Assembly: GCF_001558695.1 (NCBI RefSeq)
Contig: NZ_LNTU01000001.1
Location: 248,001-312,000, forward strand
From: Paramesorhizobium deserti
GTDB lineage: Bacteria; Pseudomonadota; Alphaproteobacteria; Rhizobiales; Rhizobiaceae
Reading direction: 5' to 3'
DNA: 64,000 nucleotides
In this document: positions 48,220 to 61,991 of the stretch, piece by piece
How positions within the stretch are numbered: position 1 is the stretch's first letter
Layout: each line of letters begins with the position of its first letter
Made by a program: the position numbers and the translations under genes
Notes under the pieces: generated by a model
Told to the model about the DNA's origin: nothing
Seen by the model: the letters and a program-made list of their open reading frames with translations, nothing else
Database searches by the model: none

Positions 48220-50736
48220 TCACTCCGACTCCAGAACCGCGACCGGGAACTCCCTCCAGAGGTCGGAGAGAACCACCTCCCCTGCCCCGGCAATCTCTCC
48301 AGTCAGGGTCCTGAAACGTCCCGGTAGGTAGAGCTTCGTCCGGCTGAAAGCATCGCCGATCCAAGACGGATGCTCCGGCTCGCAAAGCCGCAGCACCAGG
48401 CGCGGCACGGCGACGAGGATGCGCTGATTGCCAAGGGCACGAGAGTAGGCGACGGCATGCGCCGCCCTGTCTCCGGTGATTTCAAGCGGCGCATAATCGC
48501 CGCGGTCGAAGAGGTCGGCATGGCTCCGCCGCAAATACAGCAATCGATCGAGCAGCCATAGTTTCGGCAGCCCTTCCCGCCAGCGCTGCATCGCCTCGGC
48601 CGTGGTCGCCTGCCTGACGCCCACCAACAGCCTGCGCCGGAGATCGAAATCCACCGGGCGGCGGTTGTCGGGATCGACCATGCTGAAATCGAGGAGCTCG
48701 CAGCCCTGATAGATGTCGGGGACACCGGGAAGGGTAAGCTTCAGCGCGAGCTGCGCCAGGGAATTGACGACGCCGGCGGGCTCGATCGCGGCGATCGTCG
48801 AGCGGATATCGCGCAAGAGCTCCCGGTGCCTGGGCGCGAATAGGTTACAAACATGGTTTTCCACCGCCGTCTCATAGGGCTCGTCCCGGTCGGTCCAGCT
48901 CGTCCGGCGTTTCGCCTCGCGCAGGGCCTTGATCATGAACGCGACAAGCCGTTCGGCAAGAGCCTGCAATCCCTTTTCGTCCTCAAGCGACAGATCCGCC
49001 GGCCAGGCGCCGGCGAGCGCCTGGTAGAACAGCCATTCCGCATCGGCATCGGACACATCTCCCGTCGCATCGTGCCAGCGGAAGACGGCATCAGCCCATT
49101 CCCGCGGCATCTCGCTTAGAACCGCGAGCCTGGCGCGGGCATCCTCGCCGCGCTTGGTGTCATGGGTTGCCGTGGCCGACAGGGCTCGCGGCCAGCTTTC
49201 CGCCCGCCGTTTCATCGCGGCGTGGAAGGCAGCCGGTTCGAGCCCGAAGGCGTCCGGCTCCGCGCCGACCTCGTTCAACGCGATCAGCCTGTTATAGCGG
49301 TAGAAGACGGTATCCTCGACCGCCTTGGCCATCAGCGGCCCGGTCGTCTGCTGAAAGCGAGAGATAAAGGCGGCGCGGGGCGCGGAGCCTTTGGAGGGTT
49401 CCAGCAGCAGCGAGAGGATGAAGGCGACGACGCTGTCGTCCTCGACCTCGCGCCCCTGCTTCACACGGTTGGCGGCCTCGACCAGCAGGGCACGGTCTTC
49501 ATCGGAGGGGCCATCGACATCGATATAGGTGCGATAGACCGGCAGGGCGGCGGCGAGTTCGACAAGAGTGGCGCGCAACGCATCGCAACCGAAATCGCGC
49601 GTGGCGATATGCTCCATCGCTACCCCATGCGCGAGCCGGACCAGTGCCGCGAGCTCGCCGGCAAGGTTCACCGTCAGGATGCGGCGCTTGGCGTCGAGCA
49701 CCTGGCGGGCGAAATCCGGATCATCACCGGTGAAGCGGCTCCAAGCTTCCGTCATCGCCTGGCGGTGGCGAGGATCGATCTGCAGCCCCGTGATCAGGCT
49801 CGCCACCTCGTAGCCGGTGGTGCCGGTACAGCGCCAATCGGAACGCAGATCCTCATTCGGCCCGAGAATCTTTTCGATCCAGATTTGATCGAGGCCCGAG
49901 ACCTGATGGAGTTGCGCCAGATAGGCCTTGGGATCGGCAAGGCCGTCGATATGATCAATGCGCAGCCCATCGGCGACGCCATCGCGGACGAGTTGCAGCG
50001 GCAGCTCATGGACATCGGCGAATACATTGGCGTCTTCCACCCTGACGCCGACCAGATCGGAAATCTCGAAAAAGCGGCGATAGGTCAGCGCCTCGCGCGC
50101 CAGCCGCCAATAGGCGAGCCGCCAGACCTGCGCCTCGTGGATAAGGTGCAGGAGTTCCCTGTCCGCATTCACCCGGGCAAGCGCTTTCGGCGAAATGCCT
50201 TCCTTGCCGGGAATGAGCGTAACCGAATAGGGCGCAAGCGGCAGCGAGAGGTCGTAATAGCAGAAGACAAGCTCGTGCGTTCGTTCATCGAGCCTGAGTT
50301 CGAGCTGCCGTTTCGCCAACACGTCGCCATAGGGCTCCCCCAGCACCGGGAGAAGCAGTTTCGGCGCCTGCCAATCGATATCGAAATGATGCGCGTAACG
50401 GCTCTCGCGGCCATATTTCAGCACGTCCCGCCACCAGGGATTGGCGGTGGAGACCGCCATGTGATTGGGTACGATATCGAGGATCAGGCCCAGCCCGTGC
50501 TCCTTCAGCGTACCGGCGAGTACGGCGAAACCCTCCTCGCCGCCGAGTGTGGGGTCCAGTTGCTGATGGTCGGTCACGTCATAGCCGTGGGTGGAGCCGG
50601 GAGCGGCGGTGAAGACCGGCGAGGCGTAGAGATGGCTGATCCCGAGATCGGCGAGATAGGGCACAATCTGCGCCGCGCGCTCGAAATTCATGCCTTCGCG
50701 GAATTGCAGCCGGTAACTGGCGCGCGGGATCGTCAT
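48220..50736 (-). CDS. treY: TreY, malto-oligosyltrehalose synthase
   Basis: An 838-residue GH13 enzyme that converts the reducing-end alpha-1,4 bond of maltooligosaccharides into the alpha,alpha-1,1 bond of trehalose. S-Y-R-L-Q-F opens the barrel; G-L-R-I-D-H-I-D-G-L near residue 255 holds the catalytic Asp; W-I-E-K-I-L near 286 holds the acid Glu; G-T-T-G-Y-E-V is a TreY hallmark. ATG 50736 overlaps the malQ stop. Last gene of the seven-gene operon. With TreZ it makes trehalose from glucan. Full length. Confidence 0.95.
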   Translation of the reverse strand: MTIPRASYRLQFREGMNFERAAQIVPYLADLGISHLYASPVFTAAPGSTHGYDVTDHQQLDPTLGGEEGFAVLAGTLKEHGLGLILDIVPNHMAVSTANPWWRDVLKYGRESRYAHHFDIDWQAPKLLLPVLGEPYGDVLAKRQLELRLDERTHELVFCYYDLSLPLAPYSVTLIPGKEGISPKALARVNADRELLHLIHEAQVWRLAYWRLAREALTYRRFFEISDLVGVRVEDANVFADVHELPLQLVRDGVADGLRIDHIDGLADPKAYLAQLHQVSGLDQIWIEKILGPNEDLRSDWRCTGTTGYEVASLITGLQIDPRHRQAMTEAWSRFTGDDPDFARQVLDAKRRILTVNLAGELAALVRLAHGVAMEHIATRDFGCDALRATLVELAAALPVYRTYIDVDGPSDEDRALLVEAANRVKQGREVEDDSVVAFILSLLLEPSKGSAPRAAFISRFQQTTGPLMAKAVEDTVFYRYNRLIALNEVGAEPDAFGLEPAAFHAAMKRRAESWPRALSATATHDTKRGEDARARLAVLSEMPREWADAVFRWHDATGDVSDADAEWLFYQALAGAWPADLSLEDEKGLQALAERLVAFMIKALREAKRRTSWTDRDEPYETAVENHVCNLFAPRHRELLRDIRSTIAAIEPAGVVNSLAQLALKLTLPGVPDIYQGCELLDFSMVDPDNRRPVDFDLRRRLLVGVRQATTAEAMQRWREGLPKLWLLDRLLYLRRSHADLFDRGDYAPLEITGDRAAHAVAYSRALGNQRILVAVPRLVLRLCEPEHPSWIGDAFSRTKLYLPGRFRTLTGEIAGAGEVVLSDLWREFPVAVLESE

Positions 50737-52538
50737 GAACGCGGCCTTTCCCCCGAAATCGCCTCGGCAATCGCGCAAAAAAAGGCCGAATTTTCCAGTT
50801 TTTCGATCGGAACAGGCAGTTTGCGTCGCCAGTTCGGGTGTTCATCGACGGTGCCGGGGATATTGGGCTGCTCCGTCAGGCCGAGCAGATCCTCCATCTG
50901 CGCGGCAAAGAGGCAGGAGCGCGCGCTTGCCACCAGCCGATGGATGCCGGCGGCGGCCGCTTCGTTGAATTCAACGCCCACATCGGTCGGACCGAGATCG
51001 TGAAGCGCGGCGATCGCCTGGCGTTTTTCCTTCTTCCGCCGCTGACGTTCCTTTCGCGCAACGGTCCTGTCGAACAGGCCGATCTCCTCGCGCAGATCGA
51101 TGTCGCTGCCGGTCCACCAGCCGGCAAGCGTGGTCGTGTCGTGGCTGCCGACGCAGGCAAGCACAGCGCGCGGCCATTTGGAAGGCGGGAGGAAGCCCTT
51201 TTTGTCGCGCTCGAAATAGAAGATGCGATAGCCGAGCAGGTTCGCTTCGCGCATCACGTCGCGAAAGCCCTCCGGCACCACACCCAGATCTTCGCCGATG
51301 ATCAGGGCTTTCGATTTCTGCGAGACTTCCGCAAGCACCCGCACCATATCAACCATGGGATAGAGCACATAAGCCCCCTCGCTTGCGGAAAAACCCGCCG
51401 GAATCCAGAAAAGCCGATAAAGGCTCATGGCGTGATCGATACGCAGCGCACCGGCATGGCGCAGGATCGCCTCATGGGCCTCCCGCATCGGCCGAAACTC
51501 CCGCTTCGTGATTTCAGTGGGAGAGATTGGCGCAAGGCCCCAGCGCTGCCCGTCGGGATTGAACATATCGGGTGGCGCGCCGATCTCGGCGCCGACGATG
51601 GTGAGCGTGCGGTCGCCCCAGGTGGCCGCGCCGTCGGAGGCGGTGCCGACGGCCAGGTCGAGATAAAGGCCTATGCGCATACCGGCATTTGTGAGCCGCT
51701 GCGCCACCATGCCAAGCTGCCGGTCGGCAAGCCATTGCAGCCAGACCAGGAATTCGATTTCCTCCGCATGCTCGCGCGCGAATTGCGAGACGGCGGGGTT
51801 CTTGGGATCGCGGACTGCTTCGGGCCAGGAAAGCCAGCCGGAACCGAAACCACGGTCCGCCATGTGGAGACTGATCGCCTCGAACAGCGCATAGCGCCAA
51901 AGCGCCTCGCCGCCGCGCGCTTTGAAGGAAGCGTCGGCCGCGCCATGCGTCCTCCGGTGGATGCGGCGCAGAACCTCAAGCTTGTGACGGGCCACGGATG
52001 CGTAATCGACCAGATCGCCGTCGCGCAGAGCCGACAATGCGGCGGCATCGAGATCCAAAGCGGGGTCGAAACCATCTACCTTATCGACGGCGATATAGAG
52101 CGGGTTGAGGAAATTGCGATCGCTGGGGGAGAAGGGGCTTGCCCTTTGCGGCTCGGCTGGAAACAGCGCGTGCAGCGGGTTCACGCCCAGAAAATCCGCG
52201 CCCCATCGCGCCGCGATTTCTCCGAGCCGGGCCAGATCCTCAAAATCGCCGATGCCCCAGTTCCGGTGCGAGCGCAGCCCGTAGAGCTGGCAGGTGACGC
52301 CCCATGCCCTGCCCTTCTCCAGAAAATCCGGCAGATAGCAGGTTGCTCCCGGCGGCGCCTCGGGCGGTGGCGGCCAAGGCTTTGATAGTGCATTGCCCGC
52401 CTCATCCGCGGCTGCGCCAAGGGCATCGAGGATCGCTCTCACCGCCTCGCCGGGAGCCTGCGAAACCGTGCCGTCCAAGGCCTGGTAAGAGCACAGGATG
52501 CCATTGGCGGCGGCGAGCCGATCGAGATCAGCCGTCAT
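50733..52538 (-). CDS. malQ: MalQ, 4-alpha-glucanotransferase (amylomaltase)
   Basis: A 601-residue GH77 enzyme: Y-L-P-D-F-L-E near the start, L-R-I-D-H-A-M near residue 366 (catalytic Asp), and I-I-G-E-D-L-G near 415 (catalytic Glu) are visible. It transfers glucan chains between maltooligosaccharides, supplying chain lengths that TreY and GlgE can use. The start lies 11 bases inside the treZ end; the stop overlaps treY. It is the shorter bacterial type without the long N-terminal insertions. Confidence 0.94.
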   Translation of the reverse strand: MTADLDRLAAANGILCSYQALDGTVSQAPGEAVRAILDALGAAADEAGNALSKPWPPPPEAPPGATCYLPDFLEKGRAWGVTCQLYGLRSHRNWGIGDFEDLARLGEIAARWGADFLGVNPLHALFPAEPQRASPFSPSDRNFLNPLYIAVDKVDGFDPALDLDAAALSALRDGDLVDYASVARHKLEVLRRIHRRTHGAADASFKARGGEALWRYALFEAISLHMADRGFGSGWLSWPEAVRDPKNPAVSQFAREHAEEIEFLVWLQWLADRQLGMVAQRLTNAGMRIGLYLDLAVGTASDGAATWGDRTLTIVGAEIGAPPDMFNPDGQRWGLAPISPTEITKREFRPMREAHEAILRHAGALRIDHAMSLYRLFWIPAGFSASEGAYVLYPMVDMVRVLAEVSQKSKALIIGEDLGVVPEGFRDVMREANLLGYRIFYFERDKKGFLPPSKWPRAVLACVGSHDTTTLAGWWTGSDIDLREEIGLFDRTVARKERQRRKKEKRQAIAALHDLGPTDVGVEFNEAAAAGIHRLVASARSCLFAAQMEDLLGLTEQPNIPGTVDEHPNWRRKLPVPIEKLENSAFFCAIAEAISGERPRS

Positions 52539-54339
52539 TCGCGGCCTCCGCCAGCAGAAATGCGACGCTTGCCGGCGGGGCTCTGCCCTGCGTCAGCGCG
52601 GCAAGCAGACCATCGCGGCTTTCGTAAATCGCATCGAAACCGGTGAAATCCTTCTCAATCGCCACATTCGCCGTGCCGAAATTCACAACCATGCAGAGCA
52701 TGCGGCTCGCCATATGCCAGCGCACGCAAAGCGCATCGTCATCGAGACGCTCGGCCTGCCCCTGCATGGATTTCATGGCATGGAGGTACGGAACGAGATG
52801 GGTGCGGCGCAGTTCCAGCAGGCGACGGAAGAGATCGAGCCGCCGCCGACCCGGCCCCGTCTCCATGCGGTGCCAGCCGAGCATCGATGCCTCGAAAGTC
52901 GAAAGCGCATTGGGATCGGGGATTTCCTCCGCCTTTTCGTCGCTGAAATGACCGAAATCGGCGAACTCGCGCCTGCGGCCTTCCCGCACCGCCTTCGCCA
53001 GAGACCCATGGAAACCGGTGAAGAACAGGAACGGGTTGGTCTCGCCATATTCCTCGCCCATGAAGACGAGCGGTATCTGCGGATTGAGGAGCAGGACGGC
53101 TGTCAAAAGCTCCACCGTCTCCTCATCGGCCAGCACCGTCAGCCGTTCGCCGAAGGCGCGGTTGCCGATCTGGTCGTGGTTCTGCAGGAAATCGACAAAG
53201 GCCGTCGGCGGCTGGCCGGCGCTGGGCTCGCCGCGCGGCTTGCCTTGCCTCGGGGCATAAGGTTCACCCTGATAGCAGAAGCCCTCGGCGAGCGCCCGCG
53301 CCAGATGGCCTGCTGGATTGTCGGCAAAGCCCGCGTAATAGCCGGCATCCTCGCCGGTCGCGAGACAATGCGCGGCGTGGTGGAAATCGTCGTTCCACTC
53401 TGCGGTGAAGAGGATGCGGCGGTTCTCCGCATCGCAGGGATGGAGCGCAACGATGTTGCGCTCGTCTTCCGTGGTGAGATGGATGTGGCGGCCGGCGAAG
53501 CGTTCGCGGATGCCGCGCGCCATATCCTCGAGGATCGGCGTTTCGATCTGGTCGATGGCATCGAAACGCAGACCGTCGAAGCGGAATTCCTCCAGCCAGT
53601 AGACCGGGTTGTCGAGAATGAAGGCACGCACCGCCGGCTCCTCGAAGCGGATGGCCGGCCCCCACGGCGTGTGGCGATCCGGATCGAAGAAATCGGGCGC
53701 ATAGGTGTGGAGATAGTTCCCGTCCGGGCCAAAATGATTATAGACGACGTCCAGGATCATCATCAGCCCGCGCTCATGCGCGGCATCGACGAGCCGTTTC
53801 AGCCCCTTGACGCCGCCATAGGCGGAATGCGGACAATAGGGCAGCACGCCGTCATAACCCCAGCCGCGATTGCCTGAGAATTGCGCGACAGGCATCAGCT
53901 CGATCGCGGTGAAGCCTGTCTCGGCCAGATGATCGAGCTTGCGGCGGATGCCGTCGAATGTGCCTTCGCTCGAAAAGGTGCCGGGGTGGAGCTCGTAGAT
54001 TATCGCTTCGTCCCAGGGGCGGCCCGTCCAGTCCCTCACCTTCCAGTCGAAGGCCGGAGAGGTCAGAAGGCTCGGGCCATGCACGTCCGAGGCCTGCGCC
54101 CGGGAGGCGGGATCGGGCACTGTCATGCCGTCGGGGAGGACGAACTGGTAGGCCGCACCCTCCTCGAGATCGCCGGCCCGGAACTCGAACCAGCCTTCTG
54201 CGAGCGGCTGCATCTCATGTTCTTCTCCATCCAGCCGCAGCCGCAGATGCTCCACCGCCGGAGCCCAGAGACGGAAGACGGCGGAGCCGTCCTCCTGAAG
54301 AGATGCGCCCCAGCGGGGTGGCGGCCCTCCGCGTCTCAT
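52528..54339 (-). CDS. treZ: TreZ, malto-oligosyltrehalose trehalohydrolase
   Basis: A 603-residue GH13 enzyme that releases trehalose from the maltooligosyltrehalose made by TreY. An N-terminal beta domain (about 1-100, V-F-R-L-W-A-P) precedes the (beta/alpha)8 barrel, with L-R-F-D-A-I-D near residue 258 (nucleophile) and L-T-T-E-D-E-R near 288 (acid). ATG 54339 overlaps the glgX stop (ATGA); the frame to 54423 is inside glgX. Its product trehalose can re-enter the GlgE route through TreS or accumulate as compatible solute. Confidence 0.94.
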   Translation of the reverse strand: MRRGGPPPRWGASLQEDGSAVFRLWAPAVEHLRLRLDGEEHEMQPLAEGWFEFRAGDLEEGAAYQFVLPDGMTVPDPASRAQASDVHGPSLLTSPAFDWKVRDWTGRPWDEAIIYELHPGTFSSEGTFDGIRRKLDHLAETGFTAIELMPVAQFSGNRGWGYDGVLPYCPHSAYGGVKGLKRLVDAAHERGLMMILDVVYNHFGPDGNYLHTYAPDFFDPDRHTPWGPAIRFEEPAVRAFILDNPVYWLEEFRFDGLRFDAIDQIETPILEDMARGIRERFAGRHIHLTTEDERNIVALHPCDAENRRILFTAEWNDDFHHAAHCLATGEDAGYYAGFADNPAGHLARALAEGFCYQGEPYAPRQGKPRGEPSAGQPPTAFVDFLQNHDQIGNRAFGERLTVLADEETVELLTAVLLLNPQIPLVFMGEEYGETNPFLFFTGFHGSLAKAVREGRRREFADFGHFSDEKAEEIPDPNALSTFEASMLGWHRMETGPGRRRLDLFRRLLELRRTHLVPYLHAMKSMQGQAERLDDDALCVRWHMASRMLCMVVNFGTANVAIEKDFTGFDAIYESRDGLLAALTQGRAPPASVAFLLAEAANDG

Positions 54340-56411
54340 TTTATGTTGCCTTCGAGCACGATCAGCGAGCGATCCGCCACTTGCAATCTGTGCGGCGCAC
54401 GCACCACTTCCCAAAGCGGCCATTGTCCGGTGTCGGTGCGCATCACGGTCTTCCAGCCGGGCACGCCGAGCTCGCGCGGGAGATGGAACTCCACCGGTCC
54501 GGGATGACCATTGATGAGGATGAGCATGCAGGCGCCGCGCTCGTCACAGTGCAGGAGCCCCAGCGCCTTCAACCAGGGGTCCAGCCAGTCCTCCTCGCCC
54601 ATCTCCTCGCCGGTGGGGCGCAGCCAGGTGACGTCGCGGAAACTGTCGGCGATGCGCCGACCATGCAGGAAGCGCTTCAGCGTCAGCCGTGCCCGCGAAC
54701 GGCGGAAGACGATCAACCGGCGCACAAATTGGAGAAAAACCTCCTCCTCGGGATCGTTCGCCTCCCAGGGAAACCAGTTGATCTCGTTGTCCTGGCAATA
54801 GGCATTGTTATTGCCGTGCTGGGTACGGCCGATCTCGTCGCCCATCAGAAGCATGGGCGTGCCCTGCGAAAGCAGGATGGTGGCAAGCGCGTTGCGCCGC
54901 ATCCTGGCCCTGAGCGCCTTGATCTCGGGATCGTCCGTCGGCCCTTCGACGCCACAGTTCCAGCTGCGGTTGTCGGCATGGCCGTCGCGATTGTCCTCCT
55001 GGTTCGCCTCGTTATGACGCTCATTGTAGGAATAGAGATCGGCAAGGGTGAAGCCGTCATGAGCGGTGATGAGGTTGACGCTCGCCCAAGGCTTGCGACC
55101 GCGCCGGTCGAAGAGGCTTGCCGAACCAAGCAGTCCGCTCGCCAGATCGCGCGCCGCGTGCTCGTCGCCGCGCCAGAAGGAGCGCACCCAATCGCGGTTC
55201 GCGCCGTTCCACTCCGCCCAGCCGGGCGGAAAACTGCCGAGCTGATAGCCGTCCGGCCCGAGATCCCATGGCTCGGCGATCAGCTTGACCCGCGACAATA
55301 CCGGGTCCTGACGCACCGTATCGAAAAACACCGATGACGGCTCGAAATTATCGCGCTCGCGGCCGAGCGCGGTGGCGAGATCGAAGCGGAAGCCATCGAC
55401 ATGGCACTCCTCGACCCAGTAGCGCAGCGAATCCATCACCATTTGCAAGACGCGCGGATGCTTGAGGTTCAGCGTGTTGCCGCAACCGGTCGTATCGTAA
55501 TAATAGCGCCGGTCATCGCCGAGGATGTAATAGCTGGCATTGTCGAGGCCCCGGAATGACAGCGTCGGCCCCATTTCGCTGCCTTCGGCGGTGTGGTTAT
55601 AAACCACGTCGAGGATCACCTCGATGCCCGCCTCATGCAGCTTGCGCACCATGCGCTTGAACTCGTGAACGCCGCCGCCGGGCGAGATATAGCGTGGCGC
55701 CGGCGCGAAAAAGCCGATGGTGTTATAACCCCAGTAGTTCGTCAGGCGCTTTTCCACGAGATAGCGGTCGTCGAAAAAGGCCTGCACCGGCAGGAGCTCG
55801 ATGGCGGTGACACCGAGCCTGACGAGATAGTCGATGACGCGGGGGTCGGCGAGACCGCCGAACGTGCCGCGCAACTGCTCAGGTATGCGGGAGTGCAGCG
55901 CCGTCATCCCCTTCACATGCGCCTCGTAGATGATTGTCTCGGTCCACGGCCGGCGCGGCCGCACATCGTCGCCCCAGGTGGCGGCGGTGTCGGTCACCAC
56001 GCATTTCGGCATGACGAAGGCGGAGTCCCGCCGGTCCATCGAGAGGTCCTGGCGCGATGAGCCGACGCGATAGCCGAAGCAGGCGTCATGCCAGCGTAGA
56101 TCGCCCTGCAGCATCTTGGCATAGGGGTCGATCAGGAGCTTGTTCGGGTTGAAGCGATGGCCATTAGCCGGATCATAAGGACCGTAGGCGCGCAGGCCGT
56201 ATACCTGCCCCGGCCGCAAATCAGGAAAATAGCCGTGCCAGACCTCATGCGTATATTCCGGCAGGGCCATGCGCATGATCTCGCGCTTTCCCTTGGCGTC
56301 GAACAGGCAGAGCTCGATCTTTTCGGCGTGAGCCGAGAAGACAGCGACATTCACGCCCGAGCCGTCCCAGGTTGCACCAAGTGGATATGGCAGGCCAACA
56401 TCTACGCGCAT
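54336..56411 (-). CDS. glgX: GlgX, glycogen debranching enzyme
   Basis: A 691-residue isoamylase-type debranching enzyme. CBM48 module at about residues 1-125 (opening P-Y-P-L-G-A-T-W-D-G), then the GH13 barrel with G-F-R-F-D-L-A-T-A-L near 340 (nucleophile Asp) and L-I-A-E-P-W-D near 378 (acid Glu). It cuts alpha-1,6 branches, producing linear chains for TreY, MalQ and GlgE. ATG 56411 lies 16 bases after the glgB stop; the longer frame overlaps glgB. Overlaps treZ by four bases. Confidence 0.93.
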   Translation of the reverse strand: MRVDVGLPYPLGATWDGSGVNVAVFSAHAEKIELCLFDAKGKREIMRMALPEYTHEVWHGYFPDLRPGQVYGLRAYGPYDPANGHRFNPNKLLIDPYAKMLQGDLRWHDACFGYRVGSSRQDLSMDRRDSAFVMPKCVVTDTAATWGDDVRPRRPWTETIIYEAHVKGMTALHSRIPEQLRGTFGGLADPRVIDYLVRLGVTAIELLPVQAFFDDRYLVEKRLTNYWGYNTIGFFAPAPRYISPGGGVHEFKRMVRKLHEAGIEVILDVVYNHTAEGSEMGPTLSFRGLDNASYYILGDDRRYYYDTTGCGNTLNLKHPRVLQMVMDSLRYWVEECHVDGFRFDLATALGRERDNFEPSSVFFDTVRQDPVLSRVKLIAEPWDLGPDGYQLGSFPPGWAEWNGANRDWVRSFWRGDEHAARDLASGLLGSASLFDRRGRKPWASVNLITAHDGFTLADLYSYNERHNEANQEDNRDGHADNRSWNCGVEGPTDDPEIKALRARMRRNALATILLSQGTPMLLMGDEIGRTQHGNNNAYCQDNEINWFPWEANDPEEEVFLQFVRRLIVFRRSRARLTLKRFLHGRRIADSFRDVTWLRPTGEEMGEEDWLDPWLKALGLLHCDERGACMLILINGHPGPVEFHLPRELGVPGWKTVMRTDTGQWPLWEVVRAPHRLQVADRSLIVLEGNIK

Positions 56412-56427
56412 GGCACCTCCCCTTTGG

Positions 56428-58640
56428 TCACGTCTCGCAAACCAGAACAATGGCGCCCAGGGGCGGCAGCCTCAAAGTCGCCGAGGCGGGACGCCCGTGC
56501 CATGGTTCTTCGATCGCATCGACGGACCCGTTTGTGACGCCGGAGCCGCCATATTTGCGGTGGTCGCTGTTCACGATTTCCTGCCAGCGGCCGGCGAGCG
56601 GCAGGCCGACGCGGAAGTCCTCGCGCGCGACGGGGGTGAAATTGCAGGCGACGACGACGGGACGGGCGCCGCTTCCGCCCTTGCGCAGATAGATGAAGGT
56701 GCTGAGATCGGGATTGGAGGCGTCGATCCATTCGAAGCCCTCGCTCTCGCAATCGAACGCGTGAAGCGCCTTTTCGCTGCGATAGACCGCGTTGAGATCG
56801 CGGATGAGATCGCGGACACCGGCATGCATGGGGTCGTCCAGATGGTGCCAGTCGAGCCCCCAATCATGGTTCCATTCACGCTCCTGGCCAAACTCGCCGC
56901 CCATGAACAAGAGCTTCTTGCCGGGATGCGTCCACATGAAGGTGAAATAGGCGCGCAGGTTTGCGAATTTCTGCCAGCGATCGCCTGGCATGCGGCCGAT
57001 CAGCGAGCCTTTGCCGTGCACCGCCTCGTCATGGCTGAGCGGCAGGATGAAGTTTTCCGTGAAGGCATAGAGCAGGCCGAAGGTCATCTGGTCGTGATGA
57101 TAGCGGCGATGGACCGGATCGCGGCTCATATAATCGAGCGTGTCATGCATCCAGCCCATGTTCCACTTGAAGCCGAAGCCCAGCCCGCCGGCATAGACGG
57201 GGCGCGACACGCCGTTGAAGGCGGTCGATTCCTCGGCGATCGAGGTCGCGCCGGGATAATCGGCAAACAGGGTGATGTTCGTCTCGCGCAGGAAAGCGAT
57301 GGCTTCCAGGTTCTCGTTGCCACCGTGAATATTCGGGATCCAGTCGCCGGGCTCACGGCTGTAATCGAGATAGAGCATGGAGGCGACCGCATCGACGCGT
57401 AATGCGTCGACATGATACTGGTCGAGCCAGAAAAGCGCATTGGCGGTGAGGAAATTCGCCACCTCCCGACGGCCGAAATTATAGATCAGCGTGTTCCAGT
57501 CGCGGTGGAAGCCGAGCCTCGGGTCCTCATGCTCGTAAAGCGCGGTGCCGTCGAAACGGGCAAGGCCATGGGCGTCGCTCGGGAAATGAGCGGGAACCCA
57601 ATCGATGATAACGCCGAGTCCTTCCCCGTGGCAGCGGTCGACGAAACGGGCAAAATCCTCCGGTGATCCGAAGCGGCTGGTCGGCGCATAGAGGCCGGTC
57701 GGCTGGTATCCCCACGAGCCGGAGAAAGGATGCTCACTGACCGGCATGCACTCGATATGGGTGAAGCCCAGATCCTTGACGTAAGGAATAAGCTGGTCGG
57801 CGAGTTCATCATAGGTGAGATAGCTGCCATCGTCATGCCGCCGCCAGGAGCCCAGATGCACCTCATAGACCGAGATCGGGGCCGTGCGGTCATTGGCGGC
57901 GGCGCGGCTTTCCATCCAGTTCCCGTCGTCCCAATCGATCCGGGGAAGACCGTGAACGACAGAGGCGGTCGCCGGCGGCACCTCGCTGCGAAAGCCGACA
58001 GGGTCGGCCTTGGTCGGCAGGACCTCGCCGTGCCGCCCGATGATCTCGTATTTATAGAACTGCCCCGACCGGACCTCCGGCAGGAATATCTCCCAGATGC
58101 CGACGCCGGAATGAAGCCGCATCGGATGCCGCCTGCCGTCCCAACCATTGAAATTGCCCACCACGCTGACCCGGCTGGCGTTGGGCGCCCAGACGGCGAA
58201 GCGGGTTCCCGATACACCGTCGCAATGCATCGGATGAGCGCCTAGCTTCTGGTAGAGACGGCGATGCCGGCCCTCGCCGATGAGATGCAGATCGAGTTCG
58301 CCGAAGGTGGGGGGAAAGCGGTAGGCGTCTTCTTCCTCCCAGACGTCTCCTTCGCGGGCGAAGCGCAGGCGATAACGCGGAACAGTGTTCCCATCCGCAA
58401 TCAGGCCTTCGAAGAAGCCACGGGCGTGGCGGCGCAGCAGTTTGCCCAATGCCCGGCCGGTCTCGGGGTCGAACGCCTCGGCGGTTTCCGCCTCGGGATG
58501 CAGGACGCGCAGCACGATGCCGGCGGGACCCGCATGCGGTCCCAGCACGGCAAACGGATCGCTATGACGTCCGGCGACCAGAGCGCCGATCGCCTGCGGA
58601 TCATCCAGCCGCCAGGGGGGCGCTTCGCCGGTGAGCGAGT

Positions 58641-58644
<4 letters not shown>
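56428..58644 (-). CDS. glgB: GlgB, 1,4-alpha-glucan branching enzyme
   Basis: A 738-residue GH13 branching enzyme: N1 domain, CBM48 (about 120-220), barrel with R-V-D-A-V-A-S-M near 416 (nucleophile) and I-A-E-E-S-T near 469 (acid), and a C-terminal all-beta domain. It transfers linear alpha-1,4 segments to 1,6 positions. In the GlgE route it is required to make branched alpha-glucan from the linear chains GlgE builds. The start codon overlaps the treS stop by four bases. Confidence 0.95.

Positions 58645-61987
<3,343 letters not shown>

Positions 61988-61991
<4 letters not shown>

Noticed and set aside
49162-51003. 613-codon plus-strand ORF opposite treY/malQ
   Set aside because: Antisense shadow; the minus-strand frames have catalytic motifs, this one has none.
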